From Triglochin maritima (Eukaryota > Streptophyta > Magnoliopsida > Alismatales > Juncaginaceae): DNA of 64,000 nucleotides. The stretch spans positions 394,501 to 458,500 of the forward strand of contig OY821782.1 in assembly GCA_963682175.1 (NCBI GenBank), in the 5' to 3' direction. Position numbers and translations under genes: made by a program. Of this stretch, positions 54,077 through 64,000 are shown in pieces. The notes under the pieces were generated by a model that saw nothing but the letters and a program-made list of their open reading frames with translations, had not been told where the DNA came from and ran no database searches. The stretch's first letter is position 1. Each line of letters starts with the position of its first letter.

Positions 54077-55590
54077 AAATTTTACATTGAATACCCTCAT
54101 TATTGTAATTTCCTTGTAGTTTCTTGTAGAGTTCCATTTTCTTGTTGATAATAAGTGGTATTTAAGGTTTTTATGTTGTATCTGGTGTCTTTTCTTTTCA
54201 ATTTTTTTCATTGCATTGTACTAATATAATAATGACAAATTAAGAAGGTTGGCCCTGTATTTAAGCTAATGACCAACAAAATTGTTCATTTTAGTTGTTC
54301 CAGTTTTGTTTCTAATCGTCTATATCTTCCTTCTGGTTCAAGAAATATGGCCATGAAATATCTTTCGAATTGAAAGATCATGCTCAAGTTGTGGTAAGAA
54401 AATGCAGGTAATGAAGCTGGTGCCGAGAATACTTTTTTCCTTGAAATGGGCAGTTTATGAGGTCAGAGGCCACTATTAATTTCTCATCCTTCCTTTTTGC
54501 AATGATCTTAAAATGCCTGTGTAAAAGTTATGCCATGCAATTTTTTTAAATATGTCATTAACCATTTGTCTTGCCTTGCTGCTATTTAATTCTGGTGATC
54601 CTTCATGCTTGCTTGTTGCATGCCCATTACACATTTACACCAAGTGCTTGAACTCGTCACCATCTTTCCTGTAATTTCATTATGATCCCGAATTCACACT
54701 GCTTTGTCTTCTTTCTGGTCATGAGGGTTTAGGGATCTTATTATTCATCTTGCCCCAAAAGATATGTTTACTGACACCATGAATAAGGAGAGAAACCTAT
54801 TTTGTTTGTCGTGTTCGTCAGCACTTGAGTCACTTGCTGATTGATCCATTTTTGAAAGAGATCACGAGCTTCTCTTTATTCTCGTCAGCTTTAGTATATC
54901 TGATAGAGGAAGTGATCTTTAGACCTTTATTCCCTATTTTACACTTATGTTGGTGTTCCTTTAGCTAACGTCCTTAATGGTGGGATATTCATATGCTTTA
55001 CATTCAAATCAGGAGCTTTGAGGAAGGGTTTTGCTAAGAATCCGACAGGATAAAGTCAGTAAGTTACAGTATATCATTAGTATAAAGTATGGTCCTTTTG
55101 AGATTCCGATGTTTATACTGAAACCATTCGTCAGACTAGGTATATCCTTGGCTTCTATTGTCTGCAAAGTCATTGGTATCTTATTTTTCTCTGCCCTTTA
55201 CCTGTTAAAAGTACTAATCTATAACATGGTTATGAAATTACAAAGCTACAGGCTACTTAATTGGTTCAGGTAAATATCATGAAAAAGCTATTGGATCTAT
55301 AATTAAGAATGCTCAGTTTCTGTCTTTAAAGAAAGAGTTATTCGGTCGTACTTAGAGAAGTGTCACTATCTACCATTGTTGATACAAGTTAGACTACATT
55401 TGATTTTACTACCAATGAGATTGTAATCAACAAATAATTATGGTGGGTGAGACTACAAAGAGGTAGTGTACAGCCTACAGAGTGCAACTACTTCCTTATT
55501 TATTTCTCCCCACAGGGTGAGTTTCTGAATGTAGTGGTCTGAGCTCCCTTCTCACTTTCACTCTCCACAGTCACCACCACCACCACCATC
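54077..55590. other. Intergenic between EXO70A1 and the NHL gene
   Basis: EXO70A1 3' UTR, then about 1.3 kb of AT-rich sequence without a recognisable exon. The open stretch at 55031-55273 looks hydrophobic by chance and lacks a conserved motif. The NHL promoter lies at the right end, with a CTTCCTTATTTATTTC-like leader. Confidence 0.5.
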
Positions 55591-56229
55591 ATGTCGACGA
55601 GGGAGGATTGGGCAATCCGTGGGTGGCATATCCACCACGGATTTCTCCGTCGTCTATTATTGTTTCTTCTTGCGATTGTCATCGTCGTCCTCTTTGTCAT
55701 CTTCATTGTCTGGCTCGTCCTTCGTCCCAAAAGGCCAAAATTCATGCTCGAAGACGCATCCATCATCAACTTCACTCTTTCTTCCAACACTACAAGCGTC
55801 CTCTCGTCCGCCATCCAAGTCACTATTGCATCCCGCAACCCCAACAATCGCATCGGCATCTACTACGATAGGTTAGATGTATACGTGGCCTACAAGTCAC
55901 AACGCATCACAATGCCCAGTGCAATGCATCATCAAACCTACCAAGGCCACAAGGACGTCTCAATGTGGTCTCCCCCCTTACTATCCGGCGTCTCTGTCCC
56001 CGTGGAATCGTATCTGTCGACGTCGCTACGGCAAGACGAGAACGGTCATCACTTGCTGTTGCACGTGAGGATGGACGGGAAGGTGAGGTGGAAAGTGGGT
56101 AGCTGGATTTCCAGGGCATACCATCTGTTTGTCAACTGTCCGGCACATTTTGTGATTGGCAATGGTAGAGGTGTTGGCTCTAGGGGGACCAAATTCCAAC
56201 AGCTTTCCACCTGTGAAGTCCAAGTTTGA
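55591..56229 (+). CDS. NDR1/HIN1-like (NHL) protein, LEA2 domain
   Basis: Single exon, 212 aa. A short cytosolic N-terminus is followed by one strong membrane helix (about residues 19-45, LLLFLLAIVIVVLFVIFIVW), a basic stop (LRPKRPKF) and an extracytosolic LEA2 beta-sandwich. Visible LEA2/NHL landmarks: NFTLSSNTTSVLSSAIQVTI, then SRNPNNRIGIYYDRLDVYV and the KVRWKVGSW strand near the C-terminus. NHL proteins act at the plasma membrane in defence signalling and stress. The NPN-IGIYYD motif is shared by NHL12-like members. It has no GPI-type hydrophobic tail, unlike NDR1, which argues against direct NDR1 orthology. Confidence 0.93.
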   Translation: MSTREDWAIRGWHIHHGFLRRLLLFLLAIVIVVLFVIFIVWLVLRPKRPKFMLEDASIINFTLSSNTTSVLSSAIQVTIASRNPNNRIGIYYDRLDVYVAYKSQRITMPSAMHHQTYQGHKDVSMWSPPLLSGVSVPVESYLSTSLRQDENGHHLLLHVRMDGKVRWKVGSWISRAYHLFVNCPAHFVIGNGRGVGSRGTKFQQLSTCEVQV

Positions 56230-56774
56230 TTATGATGGATGACGATGATGATAGTGTTTTTGTTTTTGTTTTTGTTTTTGTAAGAAAGAATCATATATAT
56301 CTGTTTCCAATATATGTATATATATATGTATATATGTATATGCAAGTTGAGGTTTAATTACTAATTTTGCATTATAAGATGTGTTGTGTACTTAAACCAA
56401 CTGAGTTAACATCATTTACTGTCTTATCATTTATGCACGTAGAAAGAAATATAAGAACATAGTGTAGGATTATGTAACATAATAATATCACAGGAGGTGG
56501 TGGGTGTATTGGTTGGTTGTGAAATGCATATTTTGTTTGATTGGTGGATTGGACTGAAACGAAAGATGTGCCCGCGGGACTTAAGTAAATGGGCCAAGAC
56601 TGAGAGGCGTTGCGTGGTAGGTTGAGGTTGTACTTGTGCTTGTTGTAGCGCCACATCGCGCGGCTTCCTAACAACCACACATTTGTGTTTTAGAAGAAGA
56701 AGAAGAAGAAAAGAAAAAACAAGAAAAGAAAAGAAAACCTATATGCATTTCTGGATAATGCAATTACAAAAAAA
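56230..56774. other. NHL 3' flank with simple repeats
   Basis: Contains a (GTTTTT)n run (56254-56280), an AT-rich TATATGTA microsatellite (56295-56345) and an AAG-rich stretch (56693-56740). No gene seen. Confidence 0.6.
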
Positions 56775-57236
56775 AATGTGGATCTCAACGCTCTCATCAA
56801 GCTAAAGGTTTCTCAAGGCAAGATCATCCGTCATGAGGATTGGTATGTAGAATAAAACCCTTGATGTCTTTCAAGTTGAGAACATATAGTCACTTGTATG
56901 AGACGTGCTGTTCCTGTTTCTCATATACTTCTGTTCAGTACTTCTCATTAAGTATTTCTACCTTTAACTGGTGGTCTGTCTAGTCTAGTTCAACTATATT
57001 GAATTTTTTGAAGAAAAATACGACCAGCATCTTGGGTCAAGAGGTCCTTCTCGTAATGAATATTACAATCTTAACATGAAAATTTCAAAGTGCATTGCAG
57101 GTGGAACAAGCAGCCTCTGATGAATAAAGACACCATCAAGATTCCCTTTGTGGGACAGGTTGCGGAAATCGCACGTCGAGGTTCTATGTTTGTCACCCAT
57201 GTTTTGATGGGCTTTGGGAAAGATCCCACTCCCTAG
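56775..57236 (+). pseudogene. Two-exon C-terminal fragment of a NTF2-like/DUF2358-type gene
   Basis: 56775-56842 and 57101-57236 join in phase through a normal GTATGT...TGCATTGCAG intron. They encode KLKVSQGKIIRHEDWWNKQP and, further on, IPFVGQVAEIARRGSMFVTH and MGFGKDPTP before a stop. The RHEDWW-x-K-P-L and TRRGSM..TH..MGFGKDP patterns match, from memory, the C-terminus of plastid NTF2-like/DUF2358 proteins in plants. The N-terminal two thirds is absent; an A-rich run precedes the fragment. The intact intron points to a DNA-level duplication, not a processed copy. The family name is recalled, not searched. Confidence 0.5.
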
Positions 57237-58754
57237 ATACTTACATAATCTTGCAAAAAGAAAATTGTTGGCTTCATAAGTTTTCTTTTTCCATGCTGGA
57301 GAGTTATTCATGTCAACTCTTCTTTCATTTGGGCACAATTGCCATAGAATTTCTTCATGTATACATACTGTCTTGTATAATTAGTAGTTTGTGTAGAGCT
57401 TATGGATCGTCAATGTATTGGAAACAACTTTTGAAAGCTGAAACACATTTCATATTGTTACGTCATCTCTCTTTGGAGTAGCATCTTTTCTTGTTTAGTA
57501 AAGATGACGTAACTTAAACAGAGAGAACGGTGATGATAACCACAAAATATAATTTTGACATGATGTGACACCACTTTGGAGAGGATTGCCATCAGCATGT
57601 TTGAATCGAGAAAAATACCCAATAAAGAATCCACCGTCTAGAACAATATTTATGACCAGTGGTTGGATTATTTGAGCACCCAATTCAAATGGATGCGAAC
57701 CCGAATTAACTGGTCAATTTCCAACAATACATCTATCAACCACCTCATTTTTAATCTGCGTAACAAAGTCCTTTCACATTTGAAAGGTCAAATATTCAAC
57801 CTTTTCTTCTTCTGAAACCATTCTTATTATATCACGTTCATGTTATTTGGTTTGGTCTGCATGCAATGATTCTGTTGCATATCTGTTTTGTTTCTCGTGT
57901 TTCACCTTGTGTAGCAAATAATGATGGTGATGGAGAATATGAGTGACAATAAATGTCTTAAAATAAAGCCAAGCAGAAACGTAAGGTAATAATTGATTTC
58001 ATAAATATCCTTCAAATTAATAAGCGAAAATACCATGTTAGATATTATTATTATTCATTTTTACAAACATTCAAATGTATTACATGTTGAATCATATTTG
58101 CAGCTTAATTGGCACTTAGTTCTCTCATCCTTAATGTGATGCCAAAATTGCTGAACTGAAGCTTCAAGAGTAAATGTCTATAAATATAAATCTACTTTTT
58201 TTAATGTCGTAATCAAGGTTGAATTGGTTACCAAAAGTTCAACTGAAATTGGAATGTATCAAAGATATTAGAAAACATTAAAGAATGCTAATGATATTCT
58301 AAATTATTTGGAGCGCAGAAACGTAATTATCCTAAAACCTTTTGAGACTCACTGATAAGGAAGTGAGTCAGTGAGTGGATGCAAAAAAGATAGAAAGGTA
58401 TAGCAATGTCATTACGTAACTTCTTTGAACCAAACATCTACTCTTTGGCGTCAAAACATGAGTGCGTTGTTTTTTGGCCCTTTATTATATGTTCATCTCG
58501 ATAAAGGAAATGATATTAAACCATACAACTAAGTTCCCAATTCATGAATAAACTTTGTGTTTACAAAAAAAAAACTCTAACCAAAAGGCTTCTTCATCAA
58601 TTACTTGACATGGCCACAATTGCGTGCCCACATATATAGTGTAGTATATCAATATCCAAACACAAAAATAATTCAATGGTGATCATATCATAATATGCAC
58701 ATAAATAACCTAATAGTCAACTAGTAATTATTAATTGTAATCTCCATTAATCCA
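57237..58754. other. Intergenic, nothing recognised
   Basis: AT-rich spacer between the truncated fragment and the 3' end of the U-box gene. Scattered short inverted phrases (for example GATGACGTAACTT near 57505 and AAGTTACGTCATC-like text near 57460) but no gene or clear element. Confidence 0.5.
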
Positions 58755-60002
58755 TCACTTGGGATAGGAAGCAAGAAAGTGTGGAGCAATGCAAGGTGAA
58801 TCTCTCCAAACCCTAGAGTGCAACCTAAGTATCTCCTTTGCCTTCTCTTTGGTCTTCTCTCCACATTCCAAATGCAACACATAGTAAAGCTTGGAAACAA
58901 CCCCAAGTTGGAGCATTTCCTTCACCAACGCCGGCGAGGCTGAGTACTTGCCGACGGAGTATATCACCCTAACCGCCCGCTCGGTCGCGGTATTCGACAC
59001 ACCGTCGATCGATTTCGCCACCACTGCCAACCCAGCCGCGTGCCTGAGGAGCTCTGCTCTCCCCTCTGCGCAACCGCACAACAATTCCAACACAATGATG
59101 CTCATTTCAACTATCTTTTTATCCGTCGACTCTTCTAGTACAAGTTCCACAATCGCCCGCACCGCACCGGCACCTGCGGCTTTTATCCTGTTCTTACCCC
59201 AAGGGCATAATTCTCCCAGTATCCACAAAGCAGCTTTGGTTGTATTGCGAGATATTTGGTCTTCTATGATCTTGATTATTTCAAGGAAAAGACTGTCTTT
59301 GACTGCGATCAACCGAACTGGACTTACCGCAGCAAAGACAAGTTTAAGCAGGAAGAGTGCGTAAGTTCGAGACTGGGTGCAATTTGATTGTTGAAGGACT
59401 GCAACCAAAGCCGAGACAACATCGTCATCGTGTTTTGCAAACACGTTTCGTATATTATCGTCCGAAACGCGTAGAGCGTTGAGAAGCGCGAGTGCCTCGT
59501 GGGTCGTCGTTGTCGTATTGTCGTCGTGTTTTTTGATCCTTTCGACAACGACCGATAAAAGAGCCTCCACGGCTCCAGCCGCCTCAGCGCACCGCCTATT
59601 GCGGTCGCTACACGCCACTAACTCCCGCAACTTGCGAAGCGAATTAGCGGAATCGGAGTCGTCTTGAAGGAGAGAGAGAACGGTAACACGGTCGACCGGA
59701 GGACGAGGAGTAGGGAAACGCTCTATACCGGTCCCTTTAGAGGCGTTGGCGGCGCACCAGGCTTGGGCCAGGCGGCGGAGGGTATGGTTGGGTGTGAGGT
59801 CGGGGTCGGAAGGGAGAATTTGGTTGGTGAGAGGACATGTAGTAGTCTTTTTATTGGCCACGGCGGTGGCGGTGGTGGAGAACAACCACTTCTCAATGCT
59901 CTCCCTATCGTATGTGATTCCGGTGGGTAGCGTCACCGGATCCTTCATAATTTGGAGGCTTATTGGGCAAACAAAGTAGGTTGGAACCTCAACTTCTTCC
60001 AT
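58755..60002 (-). CDS. U-box E3 ubiquitin ligase, PUB22/PUB23-like
   Basis: Single exon, 415 aa. Residues 7-85 form a U-box: VPTYFVCPISLQIMKDPVTL, GITYDRESIEKWL, CPLTNQ, then PNHTLRRLAQAWCAAN. This recruits E2-ubiquitin. The rest is ARM repeats (LRKLRELVACSDRNRRCAEA, AGAVEALLSVVVERI, LWILGELCPWGKNRIKAAGA, IVLELLCGCAEGRAELLRHA) for substrate binding. Length and the short U-box/ARM spacing match the intronless Arabidopsis PUB22, PUB23 and PUB24 group, which target exocyst EXO70B2 and other factors to dampen immune and drought responses. Which orthologue it is cannot be decided by eye. The promoter to the right has a (TA)n(GT)n run at about 60083-60120 that includes TATATA. Confidence 0.94.
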   Translation of the reverse strand: MEEVEVPTYFVCPISLQIMKDPVTLPTGITYDRESIEKWLFSTTATAVANKKTTTCPLTNQILPSDPDLTPNHTLRRLAQAWCAANASKGTGIERFPTPRPPVDRVTVLSLLQDDSDSANSLRKLRELVACSDRNRRCAEAAGAVEALLSVVVERIKKHDDNTTTTTHEALALLNALRVSDDNIRNVFAKHDDDVVSALVAVLQQSNCTQSRTYALFLLKLVFAAVSPVRLIAVKDSLFLEIIKIIEDQISRNTTKAALWILGELCPWGKNRIKAAGAGAVRAIVELVLEESTDKKIVEMSIIVLELLCGCAEGRAELLRHAAGLAVVAKSIDGVSNTATERAVRVIYSVGKYSASPALVKEMLQLGVVSKLYYVLHLECGEKTKEKAKEILRLHSRVWRDSPCIAPHFLASYPK

Positions 60003-60360
60003 ACCTTAGCTTAGATGTTTGAAGATATATGTTAATTCTTGAGTTTGTTGGTTTGGTTTGGAGTTTTTGCAGGATTGATTGGTGTTATATATATATATAT
60101 ATGTGTGTGTGTATGTGTGGTTGGAATTTGGTCAAATTTGAGGTGGAGTTAGGGAAGTCTACGCGTAGTGGATGATGAGTTCTCGGAAGGAAAGTCGATA
60201 TGGTTATTGATTCATGAATAAGCGTCGAAGTTGGACTTCGAATCAGTATTTGACTTTCTCTGACTTTGACTGCGCCTACTTATTATGCATACTTCTCTTC
60301 AATTGATCGTTGCATGCATGCAACCGTGGAATATTATTCGGATCAGATTTGATTTTAACC
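60003..60360 (-). promoter_or_regulatory. Upstream region of the PUB gene
   Basis: Leader without ORFs, then the (TA)n(GT)n microsatellite at 60083-60120, which supplies TATA-like sequence about 85-100 bp from the ATG. Further up are several GACTTTG and TTGACTTTC phrases (60240-60275), which resemble W-box cores (TTGAC) of stress-responsive plant promoters. The regulatory reading is inference. Confidence 0.4.
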
Positions 60361-60369
60361 TTTTGATTT

Positions 60370-61660
60370 TTTTTATTTTTTTTGTTTTAATAATTAGGGG
60401 TTTATATTTTGATAAATAGTTAGAATTTAAGTAGTAATAGTGGATATTTTGATAACGTTAGATTTTCAAGAGCCAATCAAGATAGACATAAGATGTATGA
60501 GCCGATCCCAACAATAACGTTATAATTAAAGTACGAAAATTATACTAAAATACACCATTTTCTCTAAAATAGGGAGTATTGTACTAAATTGAAAGTATAA
60601 AACAACAATTAAACTGAAATAACAACGATTGAAATTTTAAATTGATAATTAAAATAAGAAAGATAAGTCTTAAACTGAAATAAAAACCACAACTAAAAAA
60701 TAAGGAAGATAGGTTATAAACTTGAGAAAAAAACGACGGAGTTCTACTTAAAGATTTGGTCACTGTTTTTTTTTCCAAATTAATTTCATCTTGCGGGGTC
60801 AGGATGCCGAGTTCATTGCCCTTCAGAAGTGAAATATAAAAGTTGTACTTCATAGAAACCAGACGAGTTTGTTCTTTCTCCATTTCCAACATTATTTTCT
60901 CTCGCCGAAAAGTAATTTCATCATGTTTGACCGAGGCGGCAACCTGAAGAGCCTGTAAGCGTGCGTCGTTGTCCGAATACTTCGTCACCGCTTCCCTTTT
61001 CATTTTAGCTTAGCTCCCTAAACAAGATTTCCATTTTATTAGTTTCCCCAATATGATTTTAAGAAAATTATATTCTCAAACAAGATTTCAAATCGATCAG
61101 AGTAGGCATCACGCATGTACTATATAGTGTCAGTCCGACAATATAAGGTATTACGTGTGCACTATAAATTGCCAGTCCGACAAGACAAGAGTAGGCATCA
61201 CGCGCGTACTGTAGTTTGTGTAAATTGATGTAATATTTGCTTTATTGATATTAATGATATTTCGTATTTGATAATAATTGATGGTTAAATAAATAAAGTA
61301 TATGCAATTTGGAAATACGAGATTTATTGGTATTTTGGTTTTTCCAAATAGATTATAAATGTTTTTGGTAAATATAAATGATTTTGGAATAGAATAAAAA
61401 TTGATAAAGAAATTAATGATGTGGAGGAAAAATAGTGGGATGACCTAGATCATGGTTAATGAGTGAATAGTGAATGAGAAAAATGATTATTATTTTACAA
61501 GGAATCGACAAAACGAAAAAGATAAATAAGATTATTTTTCTTTAAAGTTTTTTCTTGTGGAATTTAAATAAACTTCGGTTCATGATGACGTTGTAGAAAG
61601 AGAAAGAAGAAAGAGAAAGGAAATGATCTAGAGCAAGACTAATGGTGCTCTAATTAGGAA
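60370..61660. repeat. AT-rich dispersed repeat, copy B (with protein fragment)
   Basis: Collinear with copy A at 31060-31965 but longer by about 350 bp in the middle, where a minus-strand protein fragment lies. Shared anchors: TAATTAGGGGTTTATATT at 60395, CAGTCCGACAAGACAAG near 61172, TTGATGGTTAAATAA near 61279 and TGACCTAGATCATGGT near 61441. The right end near 61645-61652 reads AATGGTGCTCTAA, the terminus type of the TAA-flanked elements, so both copies may be PIF/Harbinger-related derivatives. The left border is not fixed. Confidence 0.6.
60733..61003 (-). pseudogene. Fragment of a NAM-associated / Myb-like C-terminal domain
   Basis: From the ATG at 61003 the minus strand encodes about 90 plausible residues (LQALQVAASVKHDEITFRRE, MLEMEKEQTRLVSMKYNFYI, GNELGILTPQDEINLEKK) before AT-rich nonsense. 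The heptad-like, Lys/Glu-rich segment followed by L-T-P-x-x resembles the C-terminal 'no apical meristem-associated' domain found in plant transposon-linked genes, including the Myb-like second protein of PIF/Harbinger elements. The N-terminus is missing. Similarity recalled, not searched. Confidence 0.45.
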
Positions 61661-62634
61661 AGACATATTCGAAACTAAGGTTGCCACTCGACAGAGATTA
61701 AAAGACCTCTTCTCCTCCAATATTAGCTGCTATCTGCAACAAATTGATATATTTGAATTTATTGGAGGAAGAAGATAAGACTCAATAAATAATTCTTCAA
61801 GGTGCGTAAGTCAAATCTATAAAAAAAATTGTCTTTTCTGTGGTCCACTAATTGAGAAATTGCTTTAAATTAATTGTGACAAACTAAATGGGTCGTGAGT
61901 AGGATGTGGAATCTGATTTGATCTGTACACTGAAGCCTGATTAAGATGAGTATGCAAGTGGAGGGACACACCAATCTGTCTAACTATATTATTCCCATAA
62001 GATTGAGGTGATATCAATTAAGATTGCTTAAGGAAAGTAGAAAAAGTGCAAAATCAATTGCTTAAGATAATCATCTAGTATATTTTTCAGAAAGTTTTTC
62101 GAAATTTACTGTAATTAACTATTCCTCTAGATTAGATTTCTTAGACGTGATCCTCAATAATATAATAGTTTAGGATATGATTGTAATACTGGACCGACCT
62201 TATGAGTCCAGGTTCAGTCTATAAACCGATTAGCAATCTCTTATAATAATTACTCAATAGTCAATACACTGGAATAAATAAATAATAAATAGCGTCACCT
62301 TTTATTCATCTACTCCACCTTAAATTGAAGTCGAGATACGATATTTTTGTCGCAACAACTTTAACTTCAACTCATTCTAAGATAAGTAATTTATCAAATA
62401 TCATTTTTTTTCTAATATCTCATCATACTCGGGCTTTCATGGAGATTACATTTGCTTTTAAGCTAGTATCTTAGTTATTCAGACATTAGAGGAACTTATG
62501 GAAGGTTATGTTCCACCCTTAGTTATTGTCGTTGTGGGTTGTATAACAAGGTGATAATAATTTAAGATTATAACTCTTATTATTAATTAATATTAGTAGC
62601 CCAGTTTTTACCCTTGAAAATTTATCATCATTAA
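61661..62634. other. AT-rich intergenic, nothing recognised
   Basis: No ORF with a domain, no clear repeat or RNA gene between copy B and the MITE at 62635. Confidence 0.5.
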
Positions 62635-63134
62635 GGTCATCACTAACCATGACCTGGACGACCCGTTCATCAGCTCTCTCTCTCTTCAAAATCAGCTTTC
62701 TCTCTCTTCCACGTCAGCTTTCTCTTTCCTCAACCCACCTTCTTCTCTTTCCTACACTATTCATCTCTTAACCACAACCCAACACAACCCACAACAACCT
62801 ATCTCTCTCCTCCACGTCATTTCGGGGTCCATCTTGGTAAAAATTTAAAAAAATCAAAACAATTATAAAACGAATTTTCAAAAAAAAAATTTATAAAAAA
62901 ACTCAAAAAAAAAATTAAAAAATTCAAAACAAAAAATCAAAACTAAAAAAAAATCAAAAACTAAAAAAAAAACCCGGACGCGCCACGTGACGCGTCCGGG
63001 TTGGCTGACCTGGGACGACCGGGTCGTCGACCCGGGCGTTGGAACGCCCGGGTCGACGACCCGGGCGAAGATGACCTGGGTCATCTTCGACCCAGGTCCC
63101 ACGACCGGGTAAAAATCCCCGTTAAGGGATGGCC
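62635..63134. mobile_element. 500-bp MITE, TAA target duplication (Tourist-like)
   Basis: Starts GGTCATCACTAAC and ends, inverted, GGCCATCCCTTAAC, with TAA on each side (62632-62634 and 63135-63137). The GG start and TAA target fit PIF/Harbinger-derived MITEs. The left half has CT-rich repeats (TCAGCTTTCTCTCTCTTCC type), the centre is A-rich, and the right 160 bp is a hairpin cluster. It has no coding capacity. Compare the element at 30277-31025. Confidence 0.65.
62971..63112. repeat. Hairpin cluster in the MITE
   Basis: Consecutive inverted repeats: CCCGGACGCG/CGCGTCCGGG (around CCACGTGA), GACGACC/GGTCGTC, CGACCCGGGCGTT/AACGCCCGGGTCG, GATGACC/GGTCATC. GC-rich against an A/T background and reminiscent of 40943-41041. 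Confidence 0.85.
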
Positions 63135-64000
63135 TAAATCCTATTCAAATTATAAACCCTAATATTTGTTGCCACAGTATCCAAGACAGACAGACAGACA
63201 CAGTCCCAATAAATCTTGTAGATGATAAGAGCTTCACGCAGAGTGCCAACCGAGTGGAGTGGGTGTGGGTGTGGTGGGTTTTTAGGTTTTATGATATCTG
63301 TGACAAACCAACGGTGAGTAATACTTGGATTAGCTCTACACATTACCCGACAAATATTACTAAAAAAATAACTCATTCAATGCCACCTTTTCGGTCTAAT
63401 GCTGACTTATATATAAGTTCCAAAGCTGACCAAATCACTCAAAAGGGTGACTAGGCGATTCCAATATTTTACTTATCCTAATTAACTTAATACAACCCCT
63501 AATTGATTAGGTAAAGTGTATGCTATTTATTTATTTATTTGAAGTTAGTGTAAATGTGAATGCGATAGTTTAAAAGGTATGTTAATTTTCCAAGTCAAAT
63601 TCATGATCTTGGGTAGATTAGATTGCTTGCCTTATGATCTGAGATTAGTTTAGTAGTGAGAGTCAAATTGTACAATCTTCAAAAGGCCAAGTCTCCCATT
63701 TTGTAGCTTGAAATATACAATTCAAAAAATACTTAATAAATGATTGTATTAGTTCTAATGTTCTATCTTATCTCATCTTAGGTTTTAATAAAGAGATGTA
63801 GGTTGCAATGATGTAGACTCCTATCTAAGGGGAAACGATCAAATCCCACGGCTAACCTCCCATGTTTGTTCCTTGTGCTGATTAAATTAATCTCAAGGGA
63901 AAAGAAGTTTCCAAATGAGAATGCTTCAATGGTGACATTAACTTGACATGGAAATGGAAAACATAACATATATTTGGACGAAGTAAATGTAAATCTTACT
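63135..64000. other. Right edge of the window, no gene recognised
   Basis: AT-rich. A short (GACA)n run lies at 63187-63201 (GACAGACAGACAGAC). No exon or element boundary is supported. Confidence 0.5.

Noticed and set aside
55031..55273. Hydrophobic 80-codon ORF before the NHL gene
   Set aside because: No conserved motif, no start context, no matching exon; AT-rich sequence often gives Ile/Leu-rich chance ORFs.
58891..59364. 157-codon plus-strand ORF
   Set aside because: Antisense to the ARM-repeat part of the PUB gene; codon-bias shadow.

Overview
The window is nuclear DNA of a flowering plant, most probably a eudicot. The genes have many short exons joined by GT/AG introns, the gaps between them are AT-rich, plant-only families are present (HVA22-like, ALMT, DGD1, NHL, plant U-box, PMD), and plant transposons are dense. 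I cannot name the species. Exon joins were worked out by hand from splice sites, reading phase and recalled family conservation; every multi-exon model given as complete sums to an intact reading frame.

Left part (1-23 kb): repeat remnants (a retroelement LTR end, a degenerate tandem repeat, a probable TRIM in minus orientation) precede five ordinary genes. These are an HVA22-like ER-shaping protein (+), an aluminium-activated malate transporter (+), the digalactosyldiacylglycerol synthase DGD1 (-), an LRAT/NC-domain protein (+) and the ribosome-assembly factor NSA2 (-). DGD1 and the LRAT gene are head to head; LRAT and NSA2 are tail to tail.

Transposon-rich centre (23.5-38.6 kb): a very young 3142-bp non-autonomous LTR retrotransposon (identical 363-bp LTRs, 5-bp duplication CCCTA) carries one ORF that fuses a Gag-like domain to the 5' part of an STK16-type protein kinase. 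It sits between NSA2 and an atypical bZIP gene. Downstream of the bZIP gene come a TAA-flanked MITE, an AT-rich repeat, a 1218-bp MULE-like element full of nested GC-rich palindromes, and a 4816-bp Mutator-like element with a perfect 9-bp duplication (TCACAAGTA). That element holds an intact plant-mobile-domain (PMD) gene, the C-terminal stub of a MURA-type transposase, and about 21 copies of one palindrome around the PMD gene.

Right part (38.6-64 kb): a one-exon DUF7138-like gene whose core promoter almost touches the MULE, an unrecognised 188-aa four-exon gene, a probable 2.1-kb solo LTR, the exocyst subunit EXO70A1 (12 exons), an NHL/LEA2 membrane protein, a two-exon fragment of a NTF2-like/DUF2358-type gene, a PUB22/23-like U-box E3 ligase (-), a second copy of the AT-rich repeat carrying a NAM-associated protein fragment, and a 500-bp MITE. 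The host genes are functionally unrelated, as expected in a plant chromosome. The strongest signals are the Gag-kinase element, the PMD-MULE with its palindrome arrays, and the shared habit of several elements of carrying clustered hairpins near their ends.
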